Part shown: piece by piece, positions 19,947-29,473 of the stretch
How positions within the stretch are numbered: the stretch's first letter is position 1
How the letters are laid out: every line of letters starts with the position of its first letter
Source of the DNA: Bradyrhizobium canariense
GTDB taxonomy: Bacteria > Pseudomonadota > Alphaproteobacteria > Rhizobiales > Xanthobacteraceae
DNA length: 64,000 bases
Assembly: GCF_019402665.1 (NCBI RefSeq)
Contig: NZ_VSST01000024.1
Span: 152,664-216,663, forward strand
Direction: 5' to 3'
Notes under the pieces: generated by a model
Told to the model about the DNA's origin: nothing
Databases searched by the model: none
What the model saw: only the letters and a program-made list of their open reading frames with translations
Translations under genes and position numbers: made by a program

Positions 19947-20347
19947 TCATGTCTCCGTCCGCGGTTCGATCCCGTCCGCTCGATCGCCCTATTCCGGCAC
20001 GACAGCCGGTACAGTCCTTCAAATAGAGCAAATTCCGTACCAAAAAAGACCCTACGCGTTGCATGCCGTGCGAATCACGGTCACTCGATTCTCCGCGATC
20101 ATAGCCGATCAGTCGTAGCGAACCATGCTGTCACCCGACTATCAAGAATTCGCTAATCGGGGAGCGCCGGCTACCCGTGACAATACCGTGATTTCCGGTC
20201 TTGGCACGGGCGAAGTGATCGAAATCACCCCGGCGTTGCTGGATTGCCACGAAAAACAAGCACGAAAGCGGAACTTTCTGCCTGTCGCAGGGCGCAAAAC
20301 TGCGTTTTGCGACGCGCGCACGTGTCCTTAACGTGAACGCTCCCTGA
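19947..20347. other. clpP-clpX intergenic region with a stem-loop
   Basis: About 400 bp without a supported gene. It holds a perfect inverted repeat CGCAAAAC-TGC-GTTTTGCG at 20293-20311, itself flanked by GTCGCA and TGCGAC, and a smaller palindrome GTGATCGAAATCAC near 20216. The clpX promoter should lie here, but no convincing -35/-10 pair was found. Short frames in this gap lack ribosome binding sites. Confidence 0.5.
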
Positions 20348-20382
20348 CGGTGCCGGCGATCCCAGAGGGATTGCCGGCACCG
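20348..20382 (-). terminator. Large hairpin after clpP
   Basis: Ten-bp stem CGGTGCCGGC / GCCGGCACCG, extended inside by AATCCC/GGGATC pairing, 5 bp downstream of the clpP stop. There is no T run. It probably marks the end of the clpP transcript, consistent with clpX having its own promoter. Confidence 0.6.
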
Positions 20383-20387
20383 TAGTG

Positions 20388-21023
20388 CTACGGAGTCTTC
20401 GGCGCCGCGGTTTCCTCGGCGCGCTTGTCGATGACCCTGTCGACCAAACCGAACTCCTTGGCGTCGCTCGCAGTAAGGAACTTGTCGCGTTCCAGCGCGT
20501 CCTCGATCGCCTTGTAGGTCTGGCCGGTGTGCTTCACGTAGATCTCGTTGAGCCGCTTCTTCAGGTTCAGGATTTCCTGTGCGTGCAGCATGATGTCGGT
20601 GGCCTGGCCCTGGAAGCCGCCGGAAGGTTGATGCACCATGATGCGCGCGTTCGGCAGCGAGAAGCGCATGTCCTTCTCGCCGGCGCAGAGCAGCAGCGAG
20701 CCCATCGAGGCGGCCTGGCCCGTGCACAGCGTCGAGACCGGCGGACGAATGAACTGCATGGTGTCGTAGATCGCGAGGCCCGACGTCACCACGCCGCCCG
20801 GCGAGTTGATGTACATCGAGATTTCCTTCTTCGGATTTTCCGCCTCAAGGAACAACAGCTGCGCGACGATCAGCGTCGACATGCCGTCCTCGACCGGCCC
20901 GGTCAGGAAGATGATGCGCTCTTTCAGAAGGCGCGAGAAAATGTCGTAGGCGCGCTCGCCACGGTTGGTCTGCTCGACCACCATGGGCACGAGGTTCATG
21001 TAGGTTTCAACCGGATCGCGCAT
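20388..21023 (-). CDS. clpP: ATP-dependent Clp protease proteolytic subunit ClpP
   Basis: A 211-residue serine peptidase forming the tetradecameric chamber of ClpXP and ClpAP. Ser106 in [11 protein letters not shown] and His131 in MVHQPSGG form the catalytic pair with the usual 25-residue spacing; the aspartate should be near residue 180. Start ATG follows AGGTGAC. It follows tig on the same strand with a 318-bp gap, the usual alphaproteobacterial order tig-clpP-clpX. Confidence 0.97.
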   Translation of the reverse strand: MRDPVETYMNLVPMVVEQTNRGERAYDIFSRLLKERIIFLTGPVEDGMSTLIVAQLLFLEAENPKKEISMYINSPGGVVTSGLAIYDTMQFIRPPVSTLCTGQAASMGSLLLCAGEKDMRFSLPNARIMVHQPSGGFQGQATDIMLHAQEILNLKKRLNEIYVKHTGQTYKAIEDALERDKFLTASDAKEFGLVDRVIDKRAEETAAPKTP

Positions 21024-21119
21024 GAGTCACCTAGGGTTTTGAAGAGGCGGACATCGCCAGGCCCGGCTGCCAGTCGGGGCTGGATCTGCCGGAAGGCCGA
21101 TGGACGTCCCGTGATGCAG

Positions 21120-21145
21120 GAACTTGGTAGAAGAACTTGGTAGAA
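21120..21145. repeat. 13-bp exact tandem duplication in the clpP leader
   Basis: GAACTTGGTAGAA occurs twice in direct succession. It lies between the candidate clpP promoter and the clpP start, so it would be in the 5' untranslated region. A replication-slippage duplication is the simplest origin. Confidence 0.7.
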
Positions 21146-21164
21146 GCAGAAGGCGTAGCGACAG

Positions 21165-21190
21165 ATATAGCCCAATTCGCGCCTGACAAG
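21165..21190 (-). promoter_or_regulatory. Candidate RpoH-type promoter of clpP
   Basis: On the minus strand CTTGTC is followed after 14 bp by CTATAT, about 140 bp before the clpP ATG. The spacing and both elements resemble alphaproteobacterial heat-shock promoters (CTTGAA then CTATAT). The rest of the 21024-21341 gap holds the tandem duplication and the end of tig. Confidence 0.45.
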
Positions 21191-21341
21191 TGCGGAGCGA
21201 ATTAAGGCTTAATCCGTGAGGCAGTTGAAGCTGATTCGTACAAAGAGGCCCAGCCGGCCACCTGGCTAGCTCGACCTCTTCGCTGATCATCCTTAATGCA
21301 AGGCTATCCCAAAGGCTCTCCTAAAGGCTCTTCTGGAGCCC

Positions 21342-22703
21342 TCAGGCGGCGGTCTTTTCCGCCTCGTCGTCCTTGTAGAGATCGTCGCGCGAGACCTTCT
21401 TCTCAGTCACCTTGGCAAGCTCGAGGATGAAGTCGACGACCTTGTCCTCATAGATCGGTGCACGAAGCTGGGCCAACGCTTGGGCGTTGCTGCGGTAATA
21501 GTCCCAGACCTCCTTCTCGCGGCCCGGCATCGAGCGCGCCCGCTCGATCACGGCGCGGCCGACCTCGTCGTCGGTCACGGAGATCTTGTTCTTCTCGCCG
21601 ATCTCGGAGAGCACGAGCCCCAGCCGCACGCGGCGGTCGGCGATCTTACGGTACTCTTCCTTGGCGGCGTCTTCAGTGGTGTCCTCGTCGGCGAAGGTCT
21701 TGCCGGCGGAGTCCATCTCGGCCTTCACCGAGTTCCACATCAGATTGAACTCCTCGTCGACCAGCGAGGGCGGAGCCTCGAAGCGATGGGCCTCGTCGAG
21801 GCGGTCGAGCAGCGCGCGCTTGACGCGCTGGCGCGTCGCGGTCGCGAACTCGGCGACCAGCCGCTCGCGCGCCGCTTCCTTCAGCTTGTCCAGCGATTCG
21901 AGGCCGAGCGTCTTGGCGAACTCGTCGTCGATCGCGAGATCCTGCGGCGCCTCGATCAGCGTCGCGGTGGTCTCGAACTCGGCCGGCTGGCCGGCGAGCT
22001 TATCGTTCATGTAGTTCTTGGGGAACGCCACCTTCAGCGTGCGGGTCTCGCCCGCGCCGATCCCGATGAGCTGCTCTTCGAAGCCGGGGATGAAGGTGTT
22101 GGATCCGATCACCACCTGGATGCCCTCGCCGGCGCCGCCCTCGAAGGGCTCGCCGTTGATGGTGCCCTTGAAGGCGACGGTGACGCGATCGCCCGACTCG
22201 GCCTTGGCGCCCTCGCCCTTCGCGGCATAGCCGCGGTTCGAATCGGCGATGCGCTTGATCGCCTCGTCGACGTCGGCGTCGGTGACTTCGGCGACGGGCT
22301 TCTCGACCTCGAAGGTCTTGAAGTCGGCGAGCGCGATCGACGGCACCACCTCGATCGCAACCGTATAGGTCAGGTCGGTTTTGCCGTTGAGCAGCTCCTC
22401 GACCTCGGCCTGCTCGGTCGGCATGGTGATCTTGGGTTCGGTCGCAAGGCGGAAGCCGCGCTCGGAGAACAGCTGCGTGTTGGTGTCACGAATGGTCTGG
22501 TCGATGGTCTCGGCCATCACCGAGCGGCCATAGACCTTCTTGAGGTGCGTGACCGGCACCTTGCCGGGACGGAAGCCGTTGATGCGAACCTTGTCCTTGA
22601 GGTCGACGAGCTTGGCACCGGCCTTGGCGTCGAGATCAGACGCGGGAACGCTGATCTTGAACTCGCGCTTCAAACCTTCCGAGAGGGTTTCTGTGACCTG
22701 CAT
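21342..22703 (-). CDS. tig: Trigger factor (ribosome-associated chaperone, peptidyl-prolyl isomerase)
   Basis: A 453-residue chaperone that binds nascent chains at the ribosome exit. The N-terminal ribosome-binding domain holds the [17 protein letters not shown] segment (about 43-59), the conserved contact loop. An FKBP-type PPIase domain follows (about 160-250; [15 protein letters not shown]) and then the long helical C-terminal chaperone domain. The tail is Lys/Asp/Glu-rich. The true start is the ATG at 22703: the frame upstream runs through the tRNA-Leu gene and is not protein coding. A weak GGCTC/GAGCC hairpin follows the stop. Confidence 0.96.
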   Translation of the reverse strand: MQVTETLSEGLKREFKISVPASDLDAKAGAKLVDLKDKVRINGFRPGKVPVTHLKKVYGRSVMAETIDQTIRDTNTQLFSERGFRLATEPKITMPTEQAEVEELLNGKTDLTYTVAIEVVPSIALADFKTFEVEKPVAEVTDADVDEAIKRIADSNRGYAAKGEGAKAESGDRVTVAFKGTINGEPFEGGAGEGIQVVIGSNTFIPGFEEQLIGIGAGETRTLKVAFPKNYMNDKLAGQPAEFETTATLIEAPQDLAIDDEFAKTLGLESLDKLKEAARERLVAEFATATRQRVKRALLDRLDEAHRFEAPPSLVDEEFNLMWNSVKAEMDSAGKTFADEDTTEDAAKEEYRKIADRRVRLGLVLSEIGEKNKISVTDDEVGRAVIERARSMPGREKEVWDYYRSNAQALAQLRAPIYEDKVVDFILELAKVTEKKVSRDDLYKDDEAEKTAA

Positions 22704-22876
22704 GGTGTCCAATCTTCTTCTCGTTCGGTCCCGGCGCGCATGCGTCGGGACGCTGTCATTAATCGATCCGGCGCGAGGCGAGCGCCTCAACGCCGGTGGT
22801 TCATCGGACCGGCTTCCGGCGGACAAACATCCGCGCGGGAGCAGATCGCGTAATCCGTGCAAACGCTGAAAGCGCT

Positions 22877-22961
22877 TGGTGCGGGCGGAGGGACTCGAAC
22901 CCCCACAACTTTCGTCACTGGAACCTAAATCCAGCGCGTCTACCAGTTCCGCCACGCCCGC
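22877..22961 (-). tRNA. tRNA-Leu (TAG)
   Basis: An 85-nt tRNA with a long variable arm as in class II tRNAs. Acceptor GCGGGCG pairs with CGCCCGC, followed by A and an encoded CCA. The anticodon stem-loop CTGGATTTAGGTTCCAG gives TAG. T arm GGGGGTTCGAGTCCC. It lies upstream of tig on the same strand. Confidence 0.97.
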
Positions 22962-23113
22962 GTAAATTTGCATCAAGACCGGCCGCGATGCCGCGGGCGG
23001 CGGGCTTATAGCATGTGCCCGCCTGTTCGCAGCAAAAAAATGGCCCGATAGAGGCAGGCTTCAACTAGGCACGACGGCTGGACTTATCCAGCACGGCGTG
23101 GTCGGGATCGGCC

Positions 23114-24430
23114 ATGAGAACGCGGATTTTCGACCCGACGAGGCGCGAGGTTTTGGCCGGGCTTGGAGCGGGACTGGGCGCCTCTGCGGCCGGGCTGATG
23201 GCGGGCGGCGCAGTCCCGGCCATGACCGCCCAACTCGCCCTTCAGGCAAGGCCGGCGACGTTGGCTCTGAGGCCGGGTCAGCCGGCTACACCGATCTGGG
23301 AGCTGGCCGCCGTAAGCCACCTCGGGGATGTCCGTCTCAAACGTGGCGACCGCTGCGAGGTGGTCTTTCGCAACGGCCTGCCCGTACCGCTTGCACCAGT
23401 CTGGTACGGCCTCAATGGCCCGGACGCGGCCGACCCGCTTCGAGGACGCGCCCCGACGGCCCCGGACGCGACGGAAACATCAATTATTTCAGTGCCAAAC
23501 GCAGGAACCCTGCTGGCCGACTTTCGCCTGTTCGAGGACAGCCTGAAGCAGCCCGCGCGCCCGCTTCCGATCATCGCCACCGAGACCAACGCGGTCGCCG
23601 CCGATCGCGACGTGGTCCTCTTGATCGAGGAATGGCGGCTGCGGCCGGATGGGACCGCGCTTCTCCCGGGCCGGGACCCGAAGGACACGTCCCCGCTCTA
23701 TACAATCAACGGAACGACTTCATTCGAACTCTCAGCTTCGGCGAATGAGCGGCTGCGGCTGCGCTTTATCAACGGCTCGCAACGTTCTGTTCTGGCGATC
23801 AAATTGGAAAGTCACGAGGTCCAGGTGCTGGCCTTGGACGGACAGCCGGCTGAGCCGTTCCCGGCTCGCAACGGCGCCCTGGTGCTGGCTCCCGGCGCAC
23901 GCGCCGACGCCTTCGTGGATGCGGCCACATCGGCCCCATTCCTGCTGCATGACGGCAATGAGGCGCGCCAGGTCGGCCGCCTGACGGTCTCCGGCAAGCT
24001 TGAGCGGCGCGCGCCGCTGTTGCCGCCGCAGCCGCTCCCTCCGAATGACCTGCCCGAGCGACTCGATCTGAAAGGCGCCCTGCGGTTCGATGTCGCGCTC
24101 GGGGCAGCCGACGCCGGGTGGGTACTGCCCGCAAATTTCTCGACGTCCTCCGCCCCCGCTTTTCGCACCAAGGCCGGCCGCACCGTCGTGCTGGCGCTCA
24201 AGAACCCCGCACCCGTCGCCATCGTCGTCCATCTGCACGGCCACCATTTCCGCCTGCTCGACAAGCTCGACGACGGTTGGAAGCCCTATTGGCTCGACAC
24301 GCTCGCGATCGAACCCGGCCAGACTCAGCGCATCGCGTTCGCTGCGGCCTCCCCCGGGCGATGGCTGATCGAAACCGTCGTAACCGAATGGGCCGCCCCG
24401 CGGCTGGTGCGCTGGTACGGGGTGGAGTGA
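23114..24430 (+). CDS. SufI/FtsP-like multicopper-oxidase-fold protein lacking most copper ligands
   Basis: A 438-residue exported protein. The N-terminus has a Tat signal (TRREVLAGLGAG). The body has three cupredoxin-like domains. The first HWHG-type copper motif is replaced by PVWYGLNG, and the final HCHxxxHxxxGM motif is replaced by WLIETVVTEW; only one His cluster, HLHGHHF, remains at about residues 379-385. So it should not bind the full set of four coppers. This resembles SufI/FtsP, a division-associated Tat substrate with an empty cupredoxin fold. It is monocistronic, with no close ribosome binding site, and 10 bp separate its stop from the converging antitoxin gene. Confidence 0.8.
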   Translation: MRTRIFDPTRREVLAGLGAGLGASAAGLMAGGAVPAMTAQLALQARPATLALRPGQPATPIWELAAVSHLGDVRLKRGDRCEVVFRNGLPVPLAPVWYGLNGPDAADPLRGRAPTAPDATETSIISVPNAGTLLADFRLFEDSLKQPARPLPIIATETNAVAADRDVVLLIEEWRLRPDGTALLPGRDPKDTSPLYTINGTTSFELSASANERLRLRFINGSQRSVLAIKLESHEVQVLALDGQPAEPFPARNGALVLAPGARADAFVDAATSAPFLLHDGNEARQVGRLTVSGKLERRAPLLPPQPLPPNDLPERLDLKGALRFDVALGAADAGWVLPANFSTSSAPAFRTKAGRTVVLALKNPAPVAIVVHLHGHHFRLLDKLDDGWKPYWLDTLAIEPGQTQRIAFAAASPGRWLIETVVTEWAAPRLVRWYGVE

Positions 24431-24440
24431 GGGGCTCCGA

Positions 24441-24728
24441 CTAGGCGTGCGGCTTGGCTGTGAGTTCGATCCCGAGCGCCTTCATCACCGCAATAGTCGT
24501 TTTCAGCGTCGGATTGCCGTTGGTGCTGAACGAGCGATAGAGCTGCTCGCGAGAAAGACCAGTCTCTTTGGCGATCTGCGTCATCCCCTTGGCGCGGGCG
24601 ACGACCCCAAGTGCATGGGCGATATAGGCCGCATCCTCGGTCTTGAACGCCTCTTCCATGAACACGGCAATGGCCTCGTCGGACTGCAGGTCTTCGGCCG
24701 GGTCATAGGTCGTCAGCTTCTCGCCCAT
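24441..24728 (-). CDS. Addiction-module antidote protein, HTH (HigA-like)
   Basis: A 95-residue DNA-binding antitoxin. The helix-turn-helix is GMTQIAKETGLSREQLYRSF, followed by NGNPTLKTTIAVMKALGIEL, the pattern of the TIGR02684 antidote family. The N-terminal part, DEAIAVFMEEAF...DAAYIAHALGVVARAKG, is also typical. It neutralises its partner toxin and usually represses the pair. The start ATG at 24728 lies 1 bp after the toxin stop, so they form an operon with the toxin first. Confidence 0.88.
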   Translation of the reverse strand: MGEKLTTYDPAEDLQSDEAIAVFMEEAFKTEDAAYIAHALGVVARAKGMTQIAKETGLSREQLYRSFSTNGNPTLKTTIAVMKALGIELTAKPHA

Positions 24729-24729
24729 C

Positions 24730-25022
24730 TCATTCGCTCCACATCTCGGCAAGGCGCTTCGCCGCCTTGATGTCTTTCACCTGCGTGCTCTTGTCGCCCC
24801 CGCACAGCAAAACGATGGTCGCGTTGCCCCGCTTCCGAAAATAGATGCGATATCCGGGCCCGTGATGAATACGCAGCTCGCTCACACGGTCGCCCACCGG
24901 TTCGACGTCGCCTGCGTGCCCATGAGCCAACCGATCCAATCGCGAAGCAATCAGCGCTCTGGCACGCTCATCCTTGAGACGTGATCGCCACTTCCGAAAC
25001 GTCTCAGTCTGCTTTCAATCAC
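24730..25022 (-). pseudogene. RelE/HigB-type toxin of the TIGR02683 family, apparently 5'-disrupted
   Basis: The open frame from 25014 to 24730 encodes KQTETFRKWRSRLKDE..., then HGPGYRIYFRKRG and LLCGGDKSTQ, all hallmark segments of the toxin partner of TIGR02684 antidotes. However, a TGA at 25017-25015 stands immediately before KQTETF in this frame. A GTG with the expected Ile-Glu after it (GTGATTGAA at 25022) lies in a different frame. The first usable start in the toxin frame is a TTG at 24939, which would drop about 25 residues including the first helix. A small deletion just after the start codon is the simplest reading; a sequencing error is the alternative. Confidence 0.6.
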
Positions 25023-25023
25023 A

Positions 25024-25041
25024 TGTAGTTTTTAGACTACA
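25024..25041. promoter_or_regulatory. Palindromic operator candidate of the toxin-antitoxin pair
   Basis: TGTAGT-N6-ACTACA, a perfect 6-bp inverted repeat next to the 5' end of the toxin frame. TGTAGT..ACTACA-type palindromes are usual operators for antidote HTH proteins of this kind. It also lies in the 5' part of the gap after the GNAT gene. Confidence 0.55.
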
Positions 25042-25046
25042 ATTGT

Positions 25047-25496
25047 TCACAAATGAAGTGGCCTACGCATCCAGAGGTACCGAGCGTCGGGTTCTTTCTC
25101 CTCGTTTCGGGTCCCGTTGGTCTGCTCGATCAACGTAAACCCGCGCGCTTCATAGAAGCGCCTTGCGCGCGCATTGCACTGGAAGGTCCAGAGCTCCAGC
25201 CGTTCGTTGGCATGCTTGGCGACGTCGAGAAGTTCGGCGCCAGTCCCCCGCCCTTGAACAGCGGGAAGCACGTAAAGCTGCTCGATCCAGCCGTCACGGA
25301 AAGCGATGATCCCGCTCAGTACATCGCCGTTGAAGCGTCCCCACACGCGGCACGTCGCGAACACATGCTCGCGGTAGAACCAGTGATCCTCGTCCGGCGT
25401 ATGCAGCCCAGCGAGCCAGGGCATCGCATGGTCGAATGCAGCCCGGTGAACCTGCGCCGCCGCGCCCATATCGGTGAGCGCGAGCTGCCTGAGCAT
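25047..25496 (-). CDS. GNAT-family N-acetyltransferase
   Basis: A 149-residue acetyl-CoA-dependent acetyltransferase. The pyrophosphate loop is VLPAVQGRGTGAELL (about residues 76-90) and the C-terminal strand has NARARRFYEARGF, a standard GNAT motif B. The substrate is unknown. The start ATG at 25496 overlaps the stop of the upstream repair enzyme as ATGA, so the two are translationally coupled. A link between the two activities is not evident. Confidence 0.88.
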   Translation of the reverse strand: MLRQLALTDMGAAAQVHRAAFDHAMPWLAGLHTPDEDHWFYREHVFATCRVWGRFNGDVLSGIIAFRDGWIEQLYVLPAVQGRGTGAELLDVAKHANERLELWTFQCNARARRFYEARGFTLIEQTNGTRNEEKEPDARYLWMRRPLHL

Positions 25497-26995
25497 CAAT
25501 ATTCAATCCCCAGCGCATTATAGATCCGCCGGTGCACGGCCGGCAGCGTCTCGGTGAGATCCTCTGCTATCAGGCCCGGTCCCGCCTCGCTCGCCGCTTC
25601 GCCATGCATCCACACAGCGATGCTGGCGGCTTCGAATGCCGGCACGCCTTGCGCCAGCAGCCCTGCGATGATGCCGGCGAGCACGTCGCCGGCACCCGCG
25701 GTGGCGAGCCAGGGCGGCGCGTTGGCGGCGATGGTGGCGCGGCCGTCGGGCGCGGCAATCGTGGTGTCCGCGCCCTTCAGCAGCACGACCGCGCCGGAGC
25801 GTTCGGCGGCGGCGCGCACGCGCTCGATCTTCGAGCGCCCCGGATGTTTATTGCTGAGGTCGGAGAACAGCCGCGGGAACTCGCCCTCGTGCGGCGTCAG
25901 CACTACCGCCTTGTCCTGCGACGTCTTGATCGATTCGAACAGGCGCTCGGGATTGGCGGCAAAGCTCGTCAGCGCATCCGCGTCGAGCACCAGGCGCCGC
26001 TGCGCGCTAAGCGCTGTGTGGACGAGATCGCAGGTGCGCTCGCCGACCCCCGCGCCGGGGCCGATCATGCAGGTGTTGTAGCGCTTGTCACCGAGCAGCT
26101 CGCCGAACTCGATGGCGGTATCGACGGGGCGAACCATCACCGCGGTGAGCGCAGCCGCATTGATCGCCAGCGCATCACGCGGCGTGGCCAGAGTCACCAG
26201 GCCCGCCCCGGCGCGCAACGCCCCGCGCGCGGCGAGCCGCGCCGCACCGGTCGCCGCCGCATCGCCCGACACCGCCAGCACATGGCCTCGCGCGTATTTA
26301 TGGCCGTCGATGCGCGGCACCGGAAAGGCTGCGCCCCAGAAGTCCGGATCGTTCTCGAAAATCTGCGGCGCGATCTCGTCCAGCACCTGCGCCTCGATGC
26401 CGATGTCGGCGACGCGGACCTGGCCGCAATGCATGCGCCCCGGCAGCAGCAGATGCGCCGGCTTCTTGCGGAAGAAGGTGACGGTCTCGGTGGCGTTCAC
26501 CGCCACGCCCAGCACGGCCGCGCTGGTGCCGTTGATGCCGCTTGGCAGATCGACCGCGAGCACCGGCGCACCGTTGGCGTTGATCGCCTCGATCATCTCA
26601 CGTGCCTCGCCGTCGACCGGACGGCTGAGGCCCGCGCCGAACAGCGCATCGATGATCAGCGCCGGTCGCCCGATCGCCTGCGGGTTGAACGGGAGCACCG
26701 GGTGTTTCCAGCCCCGTGCCGCCGAGGCCGCATCGCCCTGGAGCTGGTCCCGCTCGCACATCAGGATGACCGAGACCTCGCGGCCTTGCGCGGCGAGCTC
26801 GGCGGCTGCGACAAAACCGTCCCCACCGTTGTTGCCGGGGCCGGCCACGATCAGGATCGGCCCCTCCTCCACCAGCGCGTTGGCGGCCTCGGCGACCGCC
26901 TGGCCAGCACTGAGCATCAGCTTGAAGCCGGGGGTGCCTGCCGCAATGCTGAGCTGGTCGGCACGCTGCATTTCGGCGTTGGTCAGAACTTCCAT
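25496..26995 (-). CDS. nnr: Bifunctional NAD(P)H-hydrate epimerase / ADP-dependent dehydratase
   Basis: A 499-residue metabolite-repair enzyme. The N-terminal YjeF domain (about 1-215) interconverts R- and S-NAD(P)HX and contains VAGPGNNGGDGFVAA and DALFGAGLSRPVDG. The C-terminal ribokinase-like domain dehydrates S-NAD(P)HX using ADP; it has LTPHEGEFPRLF and the catalytic GAGDVLAGIIAGL. Both halves look intact. I chose the ATG at 26995 with GGGAAG upstream; the longer frame to 27130 lacks family similarity. It is divergent from glnB, an arrangement common in rhizobia. Confidence 0.93.
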   Translation of the reverse strand: MEVLTNAEMQRADQLSIAAGTPGFKLMLSAGQAVAEAANALVEEGPILIVAGPGNNGGDGFVAAAELAAQGREVSVILMCERDQLQGDAASAARGWKHPVLPFNPQAIGRPALIIDALFGAGLSRPVDGEAREMIEAINANGAPVLAVDLPSGINGTSAAVLGVAVNATETVTFFRKKPAHLLLPGRMHCGQVRVADIGIEAQVLDEIAPQIFENDPDFWGAAFPVPRIDGHKYARGHVLAVSGDAAATGAARLAARGALRAGAGLVTLATPRDALAINAAALTAVMVRPVDTAIEFGELLGDKRYNTCMIGPGAGVGERTCDLVHTALSAQRRLVLDADALTSFAANPERLFESIKTSQDKAVVLTPHEGEFPRLFSDLSNKHPGRSKIERVRAAAERSGAVVLLKGADTTIAAPDGRATIAANAPPWLATAGAGDVLAGIIAGLLAQGVPAFEAASIAVWMHGEAASEAGPGLIAEDLTETLPAVHRRIYNALGIEY

Positions 26996-27188
26996 GCCAC
27001 TTCCCTGTCCAAAAGCCTTTTCAAGAGGCACGTTCTGCGTCGGGCGATCCGACGGAACAACGATCTGCACAAATATTGGACCCGTTTGCCTATTCCATAG
27101 TCTGCGGTATTTTGTGCGGGTCGGCGCCACCTATCAGAGCTGCACGTTAAAAGGCTGATAACGCTCCAATAATCAGGGCATTTGCAAC

Positions 27189-27206
27189 TTGGCATAGACC
27201 CTGCTT
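27189..27206 (+). promoter_or_regulatory. Sigma-54 (RpoN) promoter candidate of glnB
   Basis: TTGGCATAGACCCTGCTT: GG and GC dinucleotides lie at the -24/-12 spacing and the match to TGGCAC-N5-TTGC is good. It is about 170 bp before the glnB start. Regulation of Bradyrhizobium glnB by NtrC from tandem promoters is established, so this fits. The remaining 26996-27377 gap probably also holds a second promoter that I could not define. Confidence 0.7.
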
Positions 27207-27320
27207 TCGCGGAAGTCGCTTCGGTTCGTCGTGCTCACTGGCATTTATCAGGGTGTGGCCGGCCGTTGTTGCCGGACTGGTCAGGGATCCCGGCATAGCG
27301 AAGACAGGATCGTGCGTTAA

Positions 27321-27716
<396 letters not shown>

Positions 27717-27865
27717 GCCGGGTGCTATCCCGCATTTTGCGACATTCTGACAAGAAATAGGCTGCTTCGGCGGCCTCATTTTGTTTGTGCCTCGCGCGCC
27801 TCAAGAAGCGTGAACACGGTCGCTTGAAGCTTGGAAACCGACCCGCAGAGCCAAAAGGGGTATGC

Positions 27866-29275
27866 ATGAAGACCGCCAAAGACGTCCTGAAATCGATCAA
27901 GGACAACGACGTCAAATACGTCGACCTGCGCTTCACCGATCCGCGCGGCAAGTGGCAGCACGTCACCTTCGACATCAGCATGATCGATGAAGACATTTTC
28001 GCCGAAGGAACGATGTTCGACGGCTCCTCGATCGCCGGCTGGAAGGCGATCAACGAGTCCGACATGTGCCTGATGCCCGATCCGGTGACCGCGACGATCG
28101 ATCCGTTCTTCGCCGAGACCACCATGGTCATCACCTGCGACGTGCTTGAGCCGACCACCGGCGAGCCCTACAACCGAGACCCCCGCGGCATCGCCAAGAA
28201 GGCCGAGGCGATGGTGAAGTCGATGGGCGTCGGCGACACCGTGTTCGTCGGCCCCGAAGCCGAGTTCTTCGTGTTCGACGACGTGCGCTTCTCCGCCAAC
28301 CCCTACAGCACCGGCTTCCGTCTCGACTCCTCGGAGCTGCCGACCAACTCTGACACCGAATATGAAGGCGGCAACCTCGGCCACCGCGTCCGTACCAAGG
28401 GCGGCTACTTCCCGGTGCCGCCGCAGGATTCCGTGCAGGACATGCGCTCGGAGATGCTCGGCGCCATGGCCAAGATGGGCGTCAAGGTCGAGAAGCACCA
28501 TCACGAAGTCGCCTCCGCCCAGCACGAGCTCGGCATGAAGTTCGACACGCTGACCTTGATGGCCGACCACATGCAGATCTACAAATACTGCATCCACCAG
28601 GTCGCGCACATCTACGGCAAGACCGCCACCTTCATGCCGAAGCCGGTCTTCGGCGACAACGGCTCGGGCATGCACGTGCACCAGTCGATCTGGAAGGACG
28701 GCAAGCCGGTGTTCGCCGGCAACAAATACGCCGACCTGTCGGAGACCTGCCTCCATTACATCGGCGGCATCATCAAGCACGCCAAGGCGATCAACGCCTT
28801 CACCAACCCGTCGACCAACTCCTACAAGCGTCTGGTCCCGGGCTACGAGGCTCCCGTGCTGCTCGCCTATTCCGCGCGCAACCGCTCGGCCTCCTGCCGC
28901 ATCCCCTACACCGCTTCGCCGAAGGCCAAGCGCGTCGAGGTGCGTTTCCCAGATCCGCTCGCCAATCCCTATCTCGGCTTCGCCGCGATGCTGATGGCCG
29001 GCCTCGACGGTATCAAGAACAAGATCGATCCGGGTCCGGCAATGGACAAGGACCTCTACGATCTGCCGAAGGAAGAGCTGAAGCAGATCCCGACCGTGTG
29101 CGGCAGCTTGCGCGAGGCGCTGGAAAACCTCGACAAGGACCGCGGCTTCCTCAAGAACGGCGGCGTGTTCGACGACGACTTCATCGACGCTTACATCGAG
29201 CTGAAGATGACCGAAGTCGCCCGCTTCGAAATGACCCCGCATCCGGTCGAGTTCGAAATGTACTATTCGGGCTAA
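27866..29275 (+). CDS. glnA: Glutamine synthetase type I
   Basis: A 469-residue enzyme that makes glutamine from glutamate, ammonia and ATP. The catalytic beta-Grasp segment ([10 protein letters not shown]) is near residue 51, the metal and substrate motifs GPEAEFF and [10 protein letters not shown] follow, and [10 protein letters not shown] is the ATP-binding stretch. The adenylylation site is Tyr398 in KDLYDLP, so activity should be controlled by GlnE under P-II. Start ATG at 27866 follows AAGGGG. A terminator ends the operon. Confidence 0.97.
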   Translation: MKTAKDVLKSIKDNDVKYVDLRFTDPRGKWQHVTFDISMIDEDIFAEGTMFDGSSIAGWKAINESDMCLMPDPVTATIDPFFAETTMVITCDVLEPTTGEPYNRDPRGIAKKAEAMVKSMGVGDTVFVGPEAEFFVFDDVRFSANPYSTGFRLDSSELPTNSDTEYEGGNLGHRVRTKGGYFPVPPQDSVQDMRSEMLGAMAKMGVKVEKHHHEVASAQHELGMKFDTLTLMADHMQIYKYCIHQVAHIYGKTATFMPKPVFGDNGSGMHVHQSIWKDGKPVFAGNKYADLSETCLHYIGGIIKHAKAINAFTNPSTNSYKRLVPGYEAPVLLAYSARNRSASCRIPYTASPKAKRVEVRFPDPLANPYLGFAAMLMAGLDGIKNKIDPGPAMDKDLYDLPKEELKQIPTVCGSLREALENLDKDRGFLKNGGVFDDDFIDAYIELKMTEVARFEMTPHPVEFEMYYSG

Positions 29276-29300
29276 ACGGCCCGAACGACCGCGACACACG

Positions 29301-29327
29301 AAAGGCGCCCCTCGGGGCGCCTTTTTG
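29301..29327 (+). terminator. Rho-independent terminator after glnA
   Basis: Stem AGGCGCCC / GGGGCGCCT with a short loop, followed by five T residues, 25 bp after the glnA stop. Confidence 0.9.
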
Positions 29328-29365
29328 ATTGTGGTCCTCGACTTTCGTTCTGTGTCTGACTCCAC

Positions 29366-29384
29366 TTCGTTCTCAAAGAACGAA
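29366..29384. other. Perfect inverted repeat between glnA and the amidotransferase gene
   Basis: TTCGTTCT-CAA-AGAACGAA, 8-bp arms. It lies in the convergent gap 29328-29538, which has no gene. It could be a second weak hairpin or a protein site. Confidence 0.5.
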
Positions 29385-29473
29385 TCGGAATCGAGAAAAC
29401 CGGCGCGCACCATTTCTTGATAACTGGTTTATTACGCCCGAGAGATCGAGGCCGCCTTCACGCCGTCACCCGA

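Noticed and set aside
22704..22976. N-terminal extension of trigger factor
   Set aside because: Encodes translated tRNA-Leu; the real start is at 22703.
27776..29413. Long minus-strand frame over glnA
   Set aside because: Shadow of glnA; composition is typical of antisense high-GC reading.
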